NCBI GenBank assembly: GCA_025677825.1
Contig: JAIXMO010000059.1
Location: 62,001-126,000, forward strand
Source: Helicostylum pulchrum
Taxonomy: Eukaryota > Mucoromycota > Mucoromycetes > Mucorales > Mucoraceae
Reading direction: 5' to 3'
DNA: 64,000 nt
The notes under the pieces were generated by a model. The model searched no databases and was not told the DNA's origin. It worked only from the letters and a program-made list of their open reading frames with translations. Of this stretch, positions 1 to 14,721 are shown one piece after another. Position 1 is the stretch's first letter. Each line of letters begins with the position of its first letter. A program made the translations under genes and the position numbers.

Positions 1-337
1 TCAAAATTCTCGTGCTGCTGTCTTCCTTTTGGTACTTTTCTCTTTAAAAAGGATTCTAATTCCGTATGACTTACTAATTGATAGACGGAAGGGTCGATTT
101 CCGGTATAAAGGTGTCGCAGGGAATAGGCGTCGAGCTATATATATTGGTGATCAAGACGTGAGTACATTGAGGCAAACCAATACTCTGTCTATAAAGCTC
201 TTCTCCTCCCAACATAAACACGCGACCATCTTCTTTAACCATCGTATCAGCTTTATCAAATGCCTGATCTAAACTATTGGCTAATTCGGCAATAGGTGAG
301 TTACCACTAATTTCCCCACATTAGTAACCTATTTGTA

Positions 338-371
<34 letters not shown>

Positions 372-660
372 TATAATAGACTTACACATCATATTCTGGG
401 TTCCTCGATACGACAATATTATATCGGTTTGCTAAGGGCTCACCTAACATTGGTCTAGCCTCATACGAATGACGTCCCATAATAACAACATTACACCATT
501 CGTCTGATCTAAATTCACTTTCACCATAAAACTTTGTTGTAACGTCTTCAAAGTATTGCCAGTCTCCGGGAATACTCCAGGGCAAACCCCTTTTATAACC
601 GATACCACGGTTAGAAGCCAACGCGGCGGCCATAAAGACAAAGGGCTTTCCAATAGTCAT
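1..660 (-). CDS. DFR1: dihydrofolate reductase, 3' end beyond the window
   Basis: Reduces dihydrofolate to tetrahydrofolate with NADPH, supplying one-carbon units for thymidylate and purine synthesis in the cytosol. Exons (complement): 660-386 and 306-1, joined across a 79-nt GT-AG intron (385-307). The N-terminal exon shows the family core: the AAALASNRGIGYKRGLPW start (substrate loop), and VVIMGRHSYEA matching the cofactor-binding IMGR-T motif. Exon 2 holds the FMLGGEELY segment, equivalent to the GG-x-x-x-Y nucleotide-binding loop. Reading is open at base 1 (last residues QHENF), so roughly the last strand is missing. ATG 660 is chosen because the conserved N-terminus starts there. It lies head-to-head with the beta-COP gene across 627 bp. 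Identification is firm; the splice is inferred from frame continuity. Confidence 0.93.
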
Positions 661-1287
661 ATTTTTAGGGATCTAATGAAAAAGAAAAAAAAGGTACGAA
701 GAAAAAAAAAAGCCTCCACAAGCGGTTTTCGTTACAAAAAAGGTAATTTGCTGTTAACGTCTACTTGTCTTTTAATATTGGATTCAAAGTAACACGTATT
801 TGGTTAATGTATTAGTATTATAAGTCCATACTCAAACAGTATTTTTTCTAATTCATGTATACGGCTTGTTTATATGTATAAAAAAAGTCTTTGATACACT
901 CGTCAAGCTTGAAAAAATGTAAATAATAAATGATTTTGATCTCTCAATTAAACTGAGAACTATCATAAGGTACATCTTCTCTCTTTCTATCTCTATGACA
1001 GCACTTACGCTTGATATCGATACCAGTTTTTTAGTGTGTGTTTGCGACCTGTATACTCGTAACGTTTAAAGTGAATTGTATCCATTATAAACAAAGTAAT
1101 TACCCAATCATATAAATGCACACTACATAGCAATATTTTTTTTTGTCAGTCCGCTCTCTCTCCACGTATATTTAAAACACTTTTTCTCATCTCTACTAAT
1201 TTTCTTTTACAAAAAAGTCAATTTGAACAAGAAAGACTTTTTTTGCCACCAACTAAAAAAAAACTACTTTTACCGAGATATAAAAAG
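661..1287. promoter_or_regulatory. bidirectional intergenic region between DFR1 and SEC26
   Basis: 627 bp separating two divergent start codons. It is AT-rich, with pyrimidine-rich stretches (about 975-1000 and 1150-1200) close to the beta-COP start. No RNA gene or ORF is supported. It must carry both promoters, but I recognise no specific factor site. Confidence 0.5.
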
Positions 1288-4200
1288 ATGGCAACCGACC
1301 TTTGTTACACTCTAGTCTATCAAGATGACGCGACCGAGACACCCTCACTTCAAGAGTTCCAAAAGGCCTTTGAAAAGGGGTCTGATGATACACGTATTGA
1401 AACTATGAAAAAATTACTTGTCATCATGTTAAATGGCGACCCTATGGAAAAACTCTTGTTGCATGTCATTCGTTTTGTTTTACCTTCAAGAAATAAGCAG
1501 TTAAAGAAATTATTGCAATTCTATTGGGAAATTTGCCCTAAAACTAAACCAGATGGTAAACTTAAAGAAGAATTCATTCTTGTCTGGTAAGTAATGTCAC
1601 ACATTCGCAAAAAAAAAATATATGTTTATTTGAAAGTTCTAAATTGATATAGTAATGCTCTCATGAATGATCTTCAACATCCTAACGAATATATTAGAGG
1701 TTCTACTCTTCGTTTCTTGTGTAAAATTAAAGAAGCTGAAATTCTTGAACCTCTTGTACCTTCAGTTAGAGCTTGTTTGGTAAATATACAATATTATTAT
1801 TTTTTTGCATATTTTTTTTTAACTAACTTGTATTTGGTTTTTTTTTTGTAGGAGCATCGTCATTCCTATGTAAGAAAGAATGCTGTATTTGCCATTGGTG
1901 CTATTTTCAAGTCCTTTGACCATCTTTTCCCTGACGCACCTGAAGTAGTTCAATCCTTTTTACTTACCGTAAGCGTAATTTGTTTATATTAGATAAAGGA
2001 AAAGAGAGTTTTTTTTTTTTGGTATTAAATTATAAAATATAGGAAGCCGACATGACCTGTAGACGCAATGCATTTGTAGTGCTTTGCAATGTTGACCAAG
2101 GTCTTGCTGTTCAATACCTTTTACAAGTAATTGATTCTGTTCCTACTTTTGACGAATTATTACAGTTGGCAGTTATTGAATTAATTCGTAAAGATTCCAA
2201 GATCAGTTCTACTAACAAGGTAAAAAAAAACACGTTAACAATAATATGCATATTAACCTTTTTTTTTTAAAAAAAAAAGGCTGCTTATATCCGTTGTTTG
2301 TCCGAACTTTTGGCCGCTGCATCACACTCTGTTAAATATGAAGCTGCTTCTATCCTCTTGTATTTAACAACTAGTCCCGCTGCTGTCAAAGGTATAAAAC
2401 GATTTAGATTTAGACACGAGAAAAAAAAAAGTTAACGAAAATATGTAATAGCTGCCGCCGGTTGTTACATTGAACTTATTGTCAAGGAATCTGACAACAA
2501 TGTTAAGCTTATTGTTCTTGATAGACTTGAAGAAATTAGAAACAAGCATGATCGTGTCTTGGATGATTTAGTTATGGATATTCTTCAAGTTTTGTCTAGG
2601 TAAGAGAGAAAGGAAAATACGAGAGAGAAAGAAAAAAAAACCCTGACATTTTATTTTGGTATGTAGCCCTGATATTGAAGTTCGTCGTAAGGCTATTCGT
2701 ATTGCTTTGGAAATGGTTTCTTCTAGAAATGTTCAGGAAGTAGTACTTTTCCTCAAGAAAGAATTATCAAAGACTCAAGATGATTCATACGAAAAGGTAA
2801 ATATACATGTATATAATATAATTTTGATAAGTGTATAACTAACAACATTGTTATTAGAATAATGAATACCGTCAACTTTTGATTCAATCCATTCACACAT
2901 GTGCCATTAAATTTTCTGAAGTAGCAGCCAATGTAGTTCATGTACTTATGGAATTCTTGGGTGATTCCAATAACCCAGCCGCCGTGGATGTAGTTTCATT
3001 TGTACGTGAAGTAGTTGAGAAATTCCCTGGATTAAGAGAATCAATTTTAGAGAAATTATTAGAGACTTTTGTCGATATGAAATCTGGAAAGGTATTCCGA
3101 GGAGCACTTTGGATTATTGGTGAATACTGTGAAAGTATTAAAGAAATCGATGATGCCTGGAGACAAATCCGTCAAGGACTTGGTGAGATTCCTTTATTGG
3201 CTTCAGAACAAAAATTATTAGATGCAACCGAAGCTGCAGATGATGAAGAGAATACCGATGATACTTCTAGTCATCCTGTTCCTTCTGGTGGTGCTGCACC
3301 ACGTCGTATTCTTGCTGATGGTACATATGCTACCGAAAGTGCTTATACCGAATCTTCTGCTTCCACTTCTAGATTAGAAGCTGTCAGAGCTGCTAAAAAG
3401 CCACCACTTAGATCTCTTATCCTTGCTGGTGATTATTTCCTTGGTACTGTTCTTTCTACCGCTATTACCAAATTAGTACTTCGTTATAACAAAATTGCTG
3501 ATGTTGCTGCTGCCAACAGTCGTAAGGCTGAAGCCATGTTGATCATGACAAGTATTTTGCGTATCGGTCAATCTAAATTTGTCGCATTTGAAATTGATGA
3601 AGATTCATACGATCGTATTATGCAAGAATTACGTGTTGTTGGTACTGGTAGTAATAAGGATATTGATACTGTTTACCTTCATGATACACGTGAAGTTTAT
3701 TCTAAACAACTTCAAGCCGAAGATAAAAGATTAGCCGATGCTAAGGCTGAAAGTGAATCAAGTGTTAAAGTACAAGTCGATGATGCTATCATCTTCCGTC
3801 AATTCTCCAAGAAATCTGGTGGAAGTGCCGATGAATACGATCAAGATTTATCTCGTGCTACTGGTACACTTGATGATAAGGATGATTTGATGTCCAAGTT
3901 AAACCGTATTGTTCAATTGACTGGTTTCTCTGATAAAGTATACGCCGAAGCTGTTGTTAACGTTCACCAATATGATATCTTGATGGACGTTTTAATTGTT
4001 AACCAAACCAATGAAACCTTGCAAAACTTGACTGTTGAATTTGCCACTTTGGGAGATCTTAAACTTGTTGATCGTCCTACTACTCATAACTTGGCACCTC
4101 ATTCATTCTTGACCGTAAAGGCTCCTATCAAGGTCTCATCTACTGAAACTGGCGTTATCTTTGGTAATATCGTTTATGACTCTCACGGATCTACCGAAAA

Positions 4201-4661
4201 CTGTGTCGTATTGAACGATATTCACATTGATATTATGGATTACATCAACCCTGCTTATTGTAACGAAACTCAATTCCGTTCCATGTGGACTGAATTCGAA
4301 TGGGAAAATAAGGTTAACGTCAATACCAATGTTGGGTAAGTACTCTTTTTTTTTATTGTAAAGTTTGTTATTCTAAAAAAAATTATTGTATAGTGATTTG
4401 AGAGGTTACTTGCAACACATTATGGATTCTACAAATATGAGTTGTTTAACACCCAAGAAACAACTTGAAGGTGATTGTGGTTTCTTATCAGCCAATATGT
4501 ACGCTAGAAGTATTTTCGGTGAAGATGCACTAGCAAACTTGAGTATTGAAAAGAATGGTGATGGACCCATTACAGGTCATATCCGTATCCGTTCCAAGAC
4601 ACAAGGTATCGCCTTGAGTCTTGGTGATAAAATTACATTAGCACAAAAGACTGCTGCTTAA
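1288..4661 (+). CDS. SEC26: coatomer subunit beta (beta-COP)
   Basis: Subunit of the COPI coat that forms Golgi-to-ER and intra-Golgi vesicles. Nine exons: 1288-1586, 1653-1779, 1852-1968, 2043-2219, 2280-2391, 2452-2599, 2667-2796, 2858-4335, 4394-4661, giving 951 aa, close to the usual length (about 950). The N-terminal two thirds is the adaptin-like HEAT solenoid ([44 protein letters not shown]). The C-terminal appendage contains the conserved [16 protein letters not shown] stretch (here [19 protein letters not shown]) and ends in [19 protein letters not shown]. All eight introns are 57-73 nt GT-AG introns and every junction keeps family-conserved residues, e.g. C-N-A-L across intron 1. 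ATG 1288 is used; the open frame extends upstream but only this ATG gives the conserved start. Confidence 0.97.
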
Positions 4662-4910
4662 AAAAAACTTTTAATCTTCTTTTTTTAAAAAACAAAAAAA
4701 ATAAAATACACACATATATTACGCCTAACTTTTTTGTTGGTCATATTAAAAAGGTGTGAGGGATCACCCTATTCAACTTTTTGTAAACGGGAAACTTCAT
4801 GGGGAGTTTCAAAAGAAAACGCTGGCAAAAAGTGGTGGGCCCTAAAAAAAAGTTTGTTTATTTATTTTTTTTTGCTAGGTTTCTCTTCTTTTTTTCTACA
4901 AATAAAAAAA

Positions 4911-6640
<1,730 letters not shown>

Positions 6641-6737
6641 ATAATTTATATACTACACATACTTTATAAAAAAAAAAAAAAGACTTTGTTTTATTTTTTA
6701 TTTTAAATAAAAAATCAAAATATTGTTATTATTATTA

Positions 6738-8532
6738 TTAAAAGTTTAAAATCAGTTTCAAAGAACCATCTTGTAGTTCTGATACTTCAATAAACATAGG
6801 CTGTCCTTCAGTCATATCTTTTACTACTTCGTCATTTACTTCCACAATTATGTTATTGTCTTTGGAACGAATCTCTCGAAGTACTCCTGATACGGGTTTT
6901 TTGATTTTCATGCATATAACAAGCTTGTCAATTAATTCTTTTACTGTTAAATGTTCCAAATAAATAGCCCTGTATACTTCACAGGCACCAAATTTGACTA
7001 ACAACAATAATTCTATTCGAAAATCAGTAAAAAAGAAAAATAAAACACATTATTATTTATATACGTACTTGCGATACGACGTCTTCGTTGAGGTACATAA
7101 TTAGGATCCACACCAATAGCGTTAGGAACGATTGAGAGAGCTGTGGGAGTGACCGAAGGCATAATATAATCATTCTGCAACTCATTGTTAAAACTAGTAA
7201 AACTTCGTTTGACAGCGGGAGCGAAAGACTGTTCTTGAGAATACCTTGCATCTTCCAAATGATGATAATTTGACTCTTCATCCTCAGGAGGGATCACCTC
7301 TCTAAACAGCGTTACAGGTATGGTAGGAGAAAAGGCTAACCATAATGGATGAGGCTCGCCGTTTTTTCCTCTATTCTTTTCCAGTTGTCGTTCAATATGT
7401 TTAGCATCATCTTTGTTTTTTCTTTCAGCACCCTTGTCTCGGAACAGTTTGATACGACAGTAAGTTCGTTCTGGTTCAGATTGATGTGATTGCGTGCTTT
7501 CGATTTGAAGACGGAGTGGGATACCTTTTACTCCCTTGATACGTGAAAAGTCAGTGGATAGACAGTTGAATCGGATGTGTACTGAAGCGCCTAGTTTGCC
7601 GTTCCATTTAAATGATATACGATCAAATCGTCTACATTCAATTGCTTGTGCACCACTTGATCTTGTAATATCTATCAAAGAAAAAGGGATTAAAAATTTT
7701 GATAAATTGTTTTGTATGTATATATGTACCTATTTCAACAGCCCTAGCGTTTTCTGCATCCTTTTGTTGTGTCAACCAAAACCTCCAATAATCAGTTGCA
7801 CCTAAACGATGGTTTTTATCATGAAAAGTAATTGAGACCACACTAATAATATCACCGTCAAATTTATTATTGTCTCGTAAAGTGATATTATAGTATTGTC
7901 CTAAATAAATAAAAAATAAATCAATTTGAAATGATAAATAAACAACAAATAAAAAAAGACTTTACCTTTGTTCAAATAAGTAAGTGGTGGTTCATCAATC
8001 TTTTGTGATGCCGCTGTAGGAGCTATTATACGAAAAATGATTAATATAGTGATGATTTATAAACTTTAAAAAACATTAGTGGGTGTTTTTTTTTACCTTC
8101 GAGAGAAACGTTATATCGAATAGAGCTATAAAATAAATAAAAAAGTGTGGTCAGTGAGTTGCACAAAAAAAAATAACATAGCAAAGTGCATGTTCTGCGT
8201 GGGTTACACCATGTATTTTTGATCGGATTACTTTCCGGAATTACCTTGAATTGTTTTTGTTGGGTAGACAGTGAATAGGAGAAGAAGGTGAAGCGATTTG
8301 TTGTATATGAGGCGGATAGGAGTCCATGAAGAGCGGTGGATAAAAGTATTGAGTTAATGTAGGTGAATTGTAATGATGAATAGGTTGATAGTAAGGTGAT
8401 AAACTACTAATAAAAAGAAGAAAAAAAAAAGAAATTAATATTAAAAAAAAAAGGAGGGGGTGGAGTTTATGTCCTTATTAAATACCTATCAGATGAAGAG
8501 AAAGAAGGTGACGACGATCCTTGGTTAATCAT
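6738..8532 (-). CDS. CP2/Grainyhead-family transcription factor
   Basis: DNA-binding transcription factor of the Grainyhead/CP2 family; fungal members are linked to cell-wall and septation control. Exons (complement): 8532-8486, 8406-8245, 8125-8097, 8022-7966, 7900-7730, 7671-7069, 6997-6738, giving 442 aa. Residues 1-70 are Ser/Pro/Tyr-rich. The DNA-binding domain then follows: SSIRYNVSLEAPTAA, LTYLNKGQYYNITL, ITFHDKNHRLGATDYWRFW, VHIRFNCLSTDFSRIKGVKG and CRIKLFRDKGAERKNKDD, all hallmarks of the Grainyhead core including the KNHR and KGVKG motifs. The last about 90 aa (CEVYRAIYLEHLTVKELIDK onward) resemble the ubiquitin-like C-terminal dimerisation domain of Grainyhead. Very small exons (47, 29 and 57 nt) make automatic prediction error-prone. 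Target genes cannot be told from the window. Confidence 0.93.
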
Positions 8533-9140
8533 GACTTGAATTTTTATTTACTAGTGACAACAAAATGATGTTACGAACAGGTATAGATTAACAAGAATGA
8601 ATCTTGCTTAATATTGTTTAAAAAAAGAAAAAAGAAAAAAGAAAGAAAAATTCGATTATGATTAATACACATCAACTTTATATATGAACTCTCCTTTGTT
8701 ATTCTAATTACAGTATAGGCCATAATAGACGAGTAAAAAAGATGCGGGTATCCCTTTGTCTCTCTCTCTTTTTTTTTACTCAGCCACTTGTTTGTTTATA
8801 TAGTAGACAGATATACAAAATGTCTTTATGTGGTGTTGTTTGTTTATATTAAGTAATAGTAAAATCCTTTATATGTCGTTTTTTGTTTTTTGTTTGAAAA
8901 TTGGATCTTTTTTTGTTTTTTCTGTATTATCAAGCCTAATATGTAAACAATTACGATGTCTAGATTCGATATAATCGCGCACAACATGAAAATATATACA
9001 ATAAACGTCATTTTTCGTGTATTTACAAAAGGCACGGCTCGAACTATAAAAGTATCTGTCAATTAAAAAAGCACCAGCACTTTTTTGAGTATACACTACA
9101 CATATAAAAAAAAAGAGTATGTTAATCTGCACCCCTATAA

Positions 9141-9172
<32 letters not shown>

Positions 9173-11152
9173 TTTTTTTTTTTCCTGGGCAAAAAAAACT
9201 AGTACCTTGAATTGACTAATTGTGGAAAGTGGTCAAAGATACGTGTAACTGTATTTTTCCTTTTTAAAAAATACATGTGTGCTACATTAAAAAAAAAAAA
9301 AAAAAAAAAAAGTTGTTTTTTATTTTGGTGACACCAAAAAACCTCTTTTACTTTCGTTAGTTACAATTGATCAAATATACCAACCAATAATGACACATTT
9401 ACAGTTTTGGCGTAGTAAACATAAACCATACGCCATCTACTTTATATAGAAACTATTACACGTCATGACTCTGTATGCTTCGAAAAAGAGAATGAGAAAA
9501 AAGTCATCTATAAATAGTTCTCTTGCTGTATATCAATGCAAAAAAAAAATTGCTGGCGTAAGAAAAAAAAAAAGCATTTTAAGCCTGGGTTATTTAACGC
9601 TGTACGATATTTAAATTAGGGAGAAAAAGTCATTTAAATAACTTTTTTGGACAGAAAGTTTCATGTTTCATGTGTTGTTATATCTATTATGTACCTTGTG
9701 CATTTGAAACTTACCTTAAGTAAAATAAATAAACAAAAGATCTTGCCCAAAAACTAAAATTCCAGACTTTTGGACTTTACCATAAAACTTCAAATTACTT
9801 GTGATATCAACAATCTCGCTTTTAACTAGGAAAACGGATTTTTTTTTTCCCTATCCAATTACTTTGACAAACTGCTTAATTAAAAGGCGGAAAAAAAAGA
9901 TTTTACTATTTAGTGTGTGTGTATATGTGCAGAGTAAAATACACGGACCCACTGGTACTACTTTACTTCGGCTTCAGACCCTGAATATATTTTACTCGGA
10001 CATAACAGCATAAAGTAAAATGCTCTTTTTTTTGTGAAGCACAATGGGCCTTTTGTCATTATCCGCATACCATTTTTTTTTTTCTTACAGTAACAGTTTG
10101 TTATTGTTACTCTTTTTCCCTCGAAATAAAAAATGCGTAACCCTGTGCTTCTTTTAGGTTTTACTCGGAAAAAGCGTGAAAGAAAAAACAAAATCTTTTA
10201 GAATCAGGGTTTGCTTTATAAAAATTTGACAGCGAAAAAACTGGACTGTCATTATGTATACTAGTTTTTTAATAAGAGACAAGAAGATACTAGATTTTTT
10301 TTAGGTTTATCCTATAACATTAAAAAAGCGCTTGTTACATAGCATTCTATTCGTCTCGGATCAGAGTTTATATATAAACTGTGTAAATGTTTATCTATAC
10401 GGGCGGTTTTCATTCTTACTTATTCTAAAGCCAACAGTATAGTACATATATACACATGTATCGTTTCTCCTTAAATCTGGCGCCAGTAATCTTCATGTTG
10501 AACGCAACACAAAAACTCTATTTGCCAAAAAAAAAAAAAGGAGGGGATGATCTTGAATACGTGTATTTATTTGGGTAAAAATATCGATCACAGTTTTTTT
10601 TTTTTCTTGTTTTTTTTCATCATACTTAATTATCGTCTGATTTGTAACAAGTTGGTCGTAATTATAGGTGATCTGTTTGCAAGAAAAGAAAGAGAAAGGG
10701 TTACTTTAGCCCACCAATCAAAAATATACTAGTTTTTTTTTTCTTTTTTAGCCCGATGGGTGGGCCATAAACACCCAAATGGTAACTGCACCACCCTCGC
10801 TCTTTCATTTTATATATATAAACATACCCTCTCTTTTTTCTTTCCTTTTTTCCTTTTCCCTTTTTTTTTTTTTTTTTTTTCTTAGTGACCAAACTATATA
10901 TAAAAAAAACCTCCAACGTTGAAATAATAACCTACAAGAAAAAAAAAACCTATAAAAAAAGGTTCGAATTCAAGAATATTTTTTTATCCTTATTATTTTT
11001 ATTTTTTTTACATCTTGCTAAAAAAAAACGCGTTTTAATATTTCATCCACACTAGCTAAACAACCCATTTCTTTTTAACTCTAGTCATTGACAAGGAAAA
11101 AGTTATATTTCAATAGTTTTTTTTTTCTTTTCTTTCTTTTTAATATATATAC
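8533..11152. other. 2.6-kb intergenic region, no gene recognised
   Basis: Long A/T homopolymers (for example 9141-9168 T-rich and 9291-9311 A-rich) and short chance ORFs with low-complexity translations. No tRNA, transposon or conserved coding segment was recognised. It separates the divergent CP2 and TUP1 genes and so holds both promoters. A pyrimidine-rich stretch (11110-11145) lies immediately before the TUP1 start. Confidence 0.5.
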
Positions 11153-13412
11153 ATGTCAGTTTATAATCATCGTCCTATGGTGCCAGCACCACAAAATCGT
11201 GTAGTTGAAATGTTGGATTCGATTAGAGGCGAATTTGACCAATTAGCCCAAGAATTATATGTCTGTAAAACTCAAAGAGATGACTTTGAGCATAAGAGTA
11301 AGAACATTTTTTTTTGTTAACCGAAAAAATAACATGTAATAATAAAAAAAACAATCTAGTGAATCAACAAATATCTGAAATGAATAGTTTTCAACAAAGT
11401 TTACTTGAACTTGAACGTACTCAACAAAACCAAAAGAAGCAGTAAGTTTGCTGTTGTTGTTTTTTTTTTTAGCAATTAGTTTTTTACATGAGAAATAAAA
11501 AAAAAGGGGGGGAGAAAAGAAAGAAGAAAGACAACATCTGATGGTTTTTTTTTAATCTAGTTATGAAGATGAAATTGCTAGACTTCGTCAACAAATTGAA
11601 TCACGCGGACATCCAGGTATGCCATCTCATGCTCAACCACCTCATCCTCAAGTCCAAGCAACTCATCCTCAACAACAATCTCAACAACCTCCTCCTAATA
11701 TTGGACCTGGTTCAAATTATTTTGGAGGTATCATGAACGCTCACGGCAATCCTGGTCTTGTCGCTCCTCCACAAATGGCTGAACAACAACAACAACAACA
11801 GCAGCAGCAGCAGCAACAGCAATCACCTAGTGTACATCCTCAACAAGCACAACATTATGCTTCTCAAGCTCCTCCTCAACCTACTGCGCCTGTGGTTGCA
11901 CCAGGTTATATGAACGGATCAAATCAAACACAACCATCAAATTATGGTCAATCACCCAGTAGAGGTATACCAACTCCACCTACATCTGCTCACCCTCAAC
12001 AACAACAGCAGCAGCAACAGCAACAACAGCAGCAGCAGCAGCAACAACAATGGGGTAACGGATACAACGGTAATTATCCCAATTCATCTACTGCTAGACC
12101 AACCGGTGCTTCAACCACCGCTAGTGCATCGATTGGACAAGATTCACCAAACACAAAACGTAAATCGGGATCTTCAACATCGTCTACTGTACCAACCCCA
12201 CCTATTATGGTCAACAATAGCCGATCCATGACAAAGGCATCTATTCCTAGCCCATCTGTATCTAATGCACCAGGCGGTTTAGCAGATTTTGATCCGGAAA
12301 GTGTGCCAGCAAATATGAAGGTGGAAGGACAAGATTGGTTTGCATTATTTAATCCAAAAACGAGCCGTCAATTAAAGGTAGATTTGGTACACACATTAGA
12401 TCATGCAAGTGTAGTGTGCTGTGTCAAGTTCAGTGCAGATGGTAGATACCTTGCTGCTGGCTGTAACCGAGCAACATTTATTTATGATGTCGCATCGTCT
12501 CAAAGAGTAGCTGTATTACAAGATGACAATATTAAAATTGAAGGAGATTTATACATTCGGTCCGTTTGTTTCAGTCCTGATGGCAATTACCTTGCTACAG
12601 GTGCAGAAGATATGCAAATTAGAATTTGGGATATTCAAAAGAAGCGTATTCGTAATATCTTGATTGGCCATCAACAAGATATTTATTCACTGGACTTTAG
12701 TCGCGATGGACGTATGATTGCGTCTGGTTCTGGAGATTGCACTGCAAGGATCTGGAGTATGGCTGACGGTAAATGTCTTCATGTACTTCGTATTACTGAT
12801 CATGACCAAAAAGATCCCGGTGTTACAAGTGTCGCCTTTTCTCCTGACGGTAGAGTCATTGCTGCTGCCAGTCTTGATAAAATGGTCCGTATTTGGGATA
12901 CTCAATCTGGCGTCTTATTTGAAAGATTAGAAGATCATAAAGATAGTGTTTATTCAGTTGCCTTTATGCCCGATGGTAAAATGTTGGTCAGTGGTAGTTT
13001 AGATAAAACTTTAAAGTTATGGCAACTCGGTACAGATGAAGGTCGCGGTTTAGGTATGAATAGAGATAGAAGTAAAGGTCCTTGTAAGATGACCTTCACT
13101 GGTCATAAAGACTTTGTTCTTTCCGTTGGTTGTACTCCTGATGGTCGGTGGGTAGTATCTGGTTCCAAGGACAGAGGTGTACAATTTTGGGACCCTCGTA
13201 CGGGTCAAACACAATTCATGTTACAAGGGCACAAAAACTCTGGTAAGATCAGTATCTTAAACTTTTTACTTTTATTCCCACAACTAATATCTTGTTTTTC
13301 TTTTTTTGCAGTTATCTCTGTTGCAATTAGTCCTTCCGGTAGACCTTTGTTCGCCACAGGTTCTGGTGACAATCGTGCAAGAATCTGGAGTTATGATCCT
13401 ATCAATGCATAA
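11153..13412 (+). CDS. TUP1: Tup1-like WD40 transcriptional corepressor
   Basis: General corepressor that, with Ssn6/Cyc8 in other fungi, is recruited by DNA-binding repressors to deacetylated chromatin. Exons 11153-11297, 11360-11441, 11561-13242, 13312-13412 give 669 aa. The N-terminal coiled coil (QNRVVEMLDSIRGEFDQLAQ, then a heptad helix across exons 2-3) matches the Tup1 tetramerisation domain. A long Gln/Pro-rich linker with two pure poly-Gln tracts (about 11785-11822 and 11998-12050) follows. The C-terminus carries seven WD40 repeats, each with an SPDGRYLA-like turn and an RIWD-type ending; the last repeat is split by the 69-nt intron 3. The final intron is in frame, so an unspliced reading hides it. 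Identity and architecture are clear. Confidence 0.96.
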
Positions 13413-13845
13413 AATTATATTTTTATATTCACACTCACAACAAACACGTACCTCTTTTCTTTCTTTTTTTTTAAATATTCACTGAATACATATCCTCTCC
13501 CTTTTTTCTTCTTCTCTCTCTCTTTTACAAAGTAAACATATATATATATATATTTGTCTCTGGTTCCCCTTTTTTTTTCTTTTAGGTCTGCAATGTATCT
13601 AACAATTCTTTTACTACCTATTTGACAGCGATATCCCTTCTTCTAGCGCGGGGTAACAAACAAAAGAAAAATCAATAATGTCGTCACTTTTTTGTTTAAA
13701 ATATAAATCCCATGAGTTACAACACGTGACTGTAGCCGGGGGTGGGTTGTGGGGGGTCTAAATCAAAAAAATGGCCTTATACAAAACATACACACAAAAA
13801 GTTTTTTTCTTTTTTTTACCCTTTCATCTGCAATAATAATAACAA
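13413..13845. promoter_or_regulatory. TUP1 3' region and COX13 promoter
   Basis: A CT-rich stretch (13491-13525) and a short TA repeat follow the TUP1 stop. The CACGTGAC octamer, an E-box type site, is at about 13723-13730, roughly 120 bp before the COX13 ATG, followed by a G-rich run (13738-13757). Involvement of either element in COX13 control is inference. Confidence 0.35.
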
Positions 13846-14347
13846 ATGGCCTCCCGTATCCTCAACTCTCAAATTGTTGCTTCCGTTAAGCGTGCTGGTG
13901 TCCGTTACCAATCCACTGCTATCGATGGTGGTTTCACCGCTGAACGTGATGCTATCAAGCACCATGCTGCTGGTAATATATACACCCGAAACAATTCTAT
14001 TTACTTTGCCGTATCAACTAAAAAAACTTTTTCTTATAGAGGCCGCTAACACCTGGAAGAAGATCTCCATCTTCGTTACCATTCCTTGGTAAAGTATCTT
14101 TCCCTTAAAGCAAGTTTCGCGAAGAAAAAAAAAAGCAAAAAAAAAATTAACACATTTTTAAAATAGTCTTGCCGCTGCTGGTTTCAACGCCTATAACCTT
14201 TATGAAGCTCATCTTGAACACCAAAAGCACCACCCCAAGGAATGGATCAAGTATCCTTATATCAACTTCCGTGCCAGATCTTACTTCTGGGGTAAGGAAT
14301 CTCTTTTCTTCAACCCTGAAGTCAATCTTTCCGTCGATGCCGAGTAA
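13846..14347 (+). CDS. COX13: cytochrome c oxidase subunit VIa
   Basis: Small nuclear-encoded, single-pass inner-membrane subunit of respiratory complex IV, located at the dimer interface. Exons 13846-13972, 14040-14088, 14167-14347 give 118 aa. The N-terminus (MASRILNSQIVASVKRAGVR) is a basic presequence. The membrane helix is WKKISIFVTIPW joined to CLAAAGFNAY. The C-terminus holds the family signature EHLEHQKHHPKEWIKYPYIN-like region (EAHLEHQKHHPKEW, YPYINFRARSYFWG). The acceptor of intron 1 was chosen at 14039 because the alternative two bases further gives an immediate stop. Strong codon bias agrees with an abundant protein. Confidence 0.95.
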
Positions 14348-14721
14348 ATACGACTTTTTAGAAAAGGAAAATCATCAAAAAACAGCATGTTTTGTGAAGA
14401 ATGGAAGTAGCATTATATTAAAAAAAAAGAAGCTATAAACTAATAAATACGTATAACCAAAAAGTCATGTTTAAAGCTTTTTTTTTAAGAAGGATGTGTG
14501 TGTTTGTTTTGTTGTTTAAAATATATGTTTTTTGACATTTGTAAAGAATTCCGCATTACGCATTATATATTTGTCAGGCACTTTTATTTAGACGCATCCA
14601 ATTATAAAAACTTTACTTAATCAAGGAATGAACATATTTGTTTAACAATTAAAAAGGAAAAAACGTTGCCAAATATTGATAACACATACTCTTTTCTCTT
14701 TTTCTTTTTTTTTTTCTTAAA
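14348..14721. other. intergenic region COX13 to tetraspanin
   Basis: AT-rich; a polypyrimidine tract (14691-14716) ends just before the next ATG. No other element seen. Confidence 0.4.

Noticed and set aside
10961..10972. GGTTCGAATTC resembling a tRNA T-loop
   Set aside because: The surroundings are A/T homopolymers without any cloverleaf pairing.
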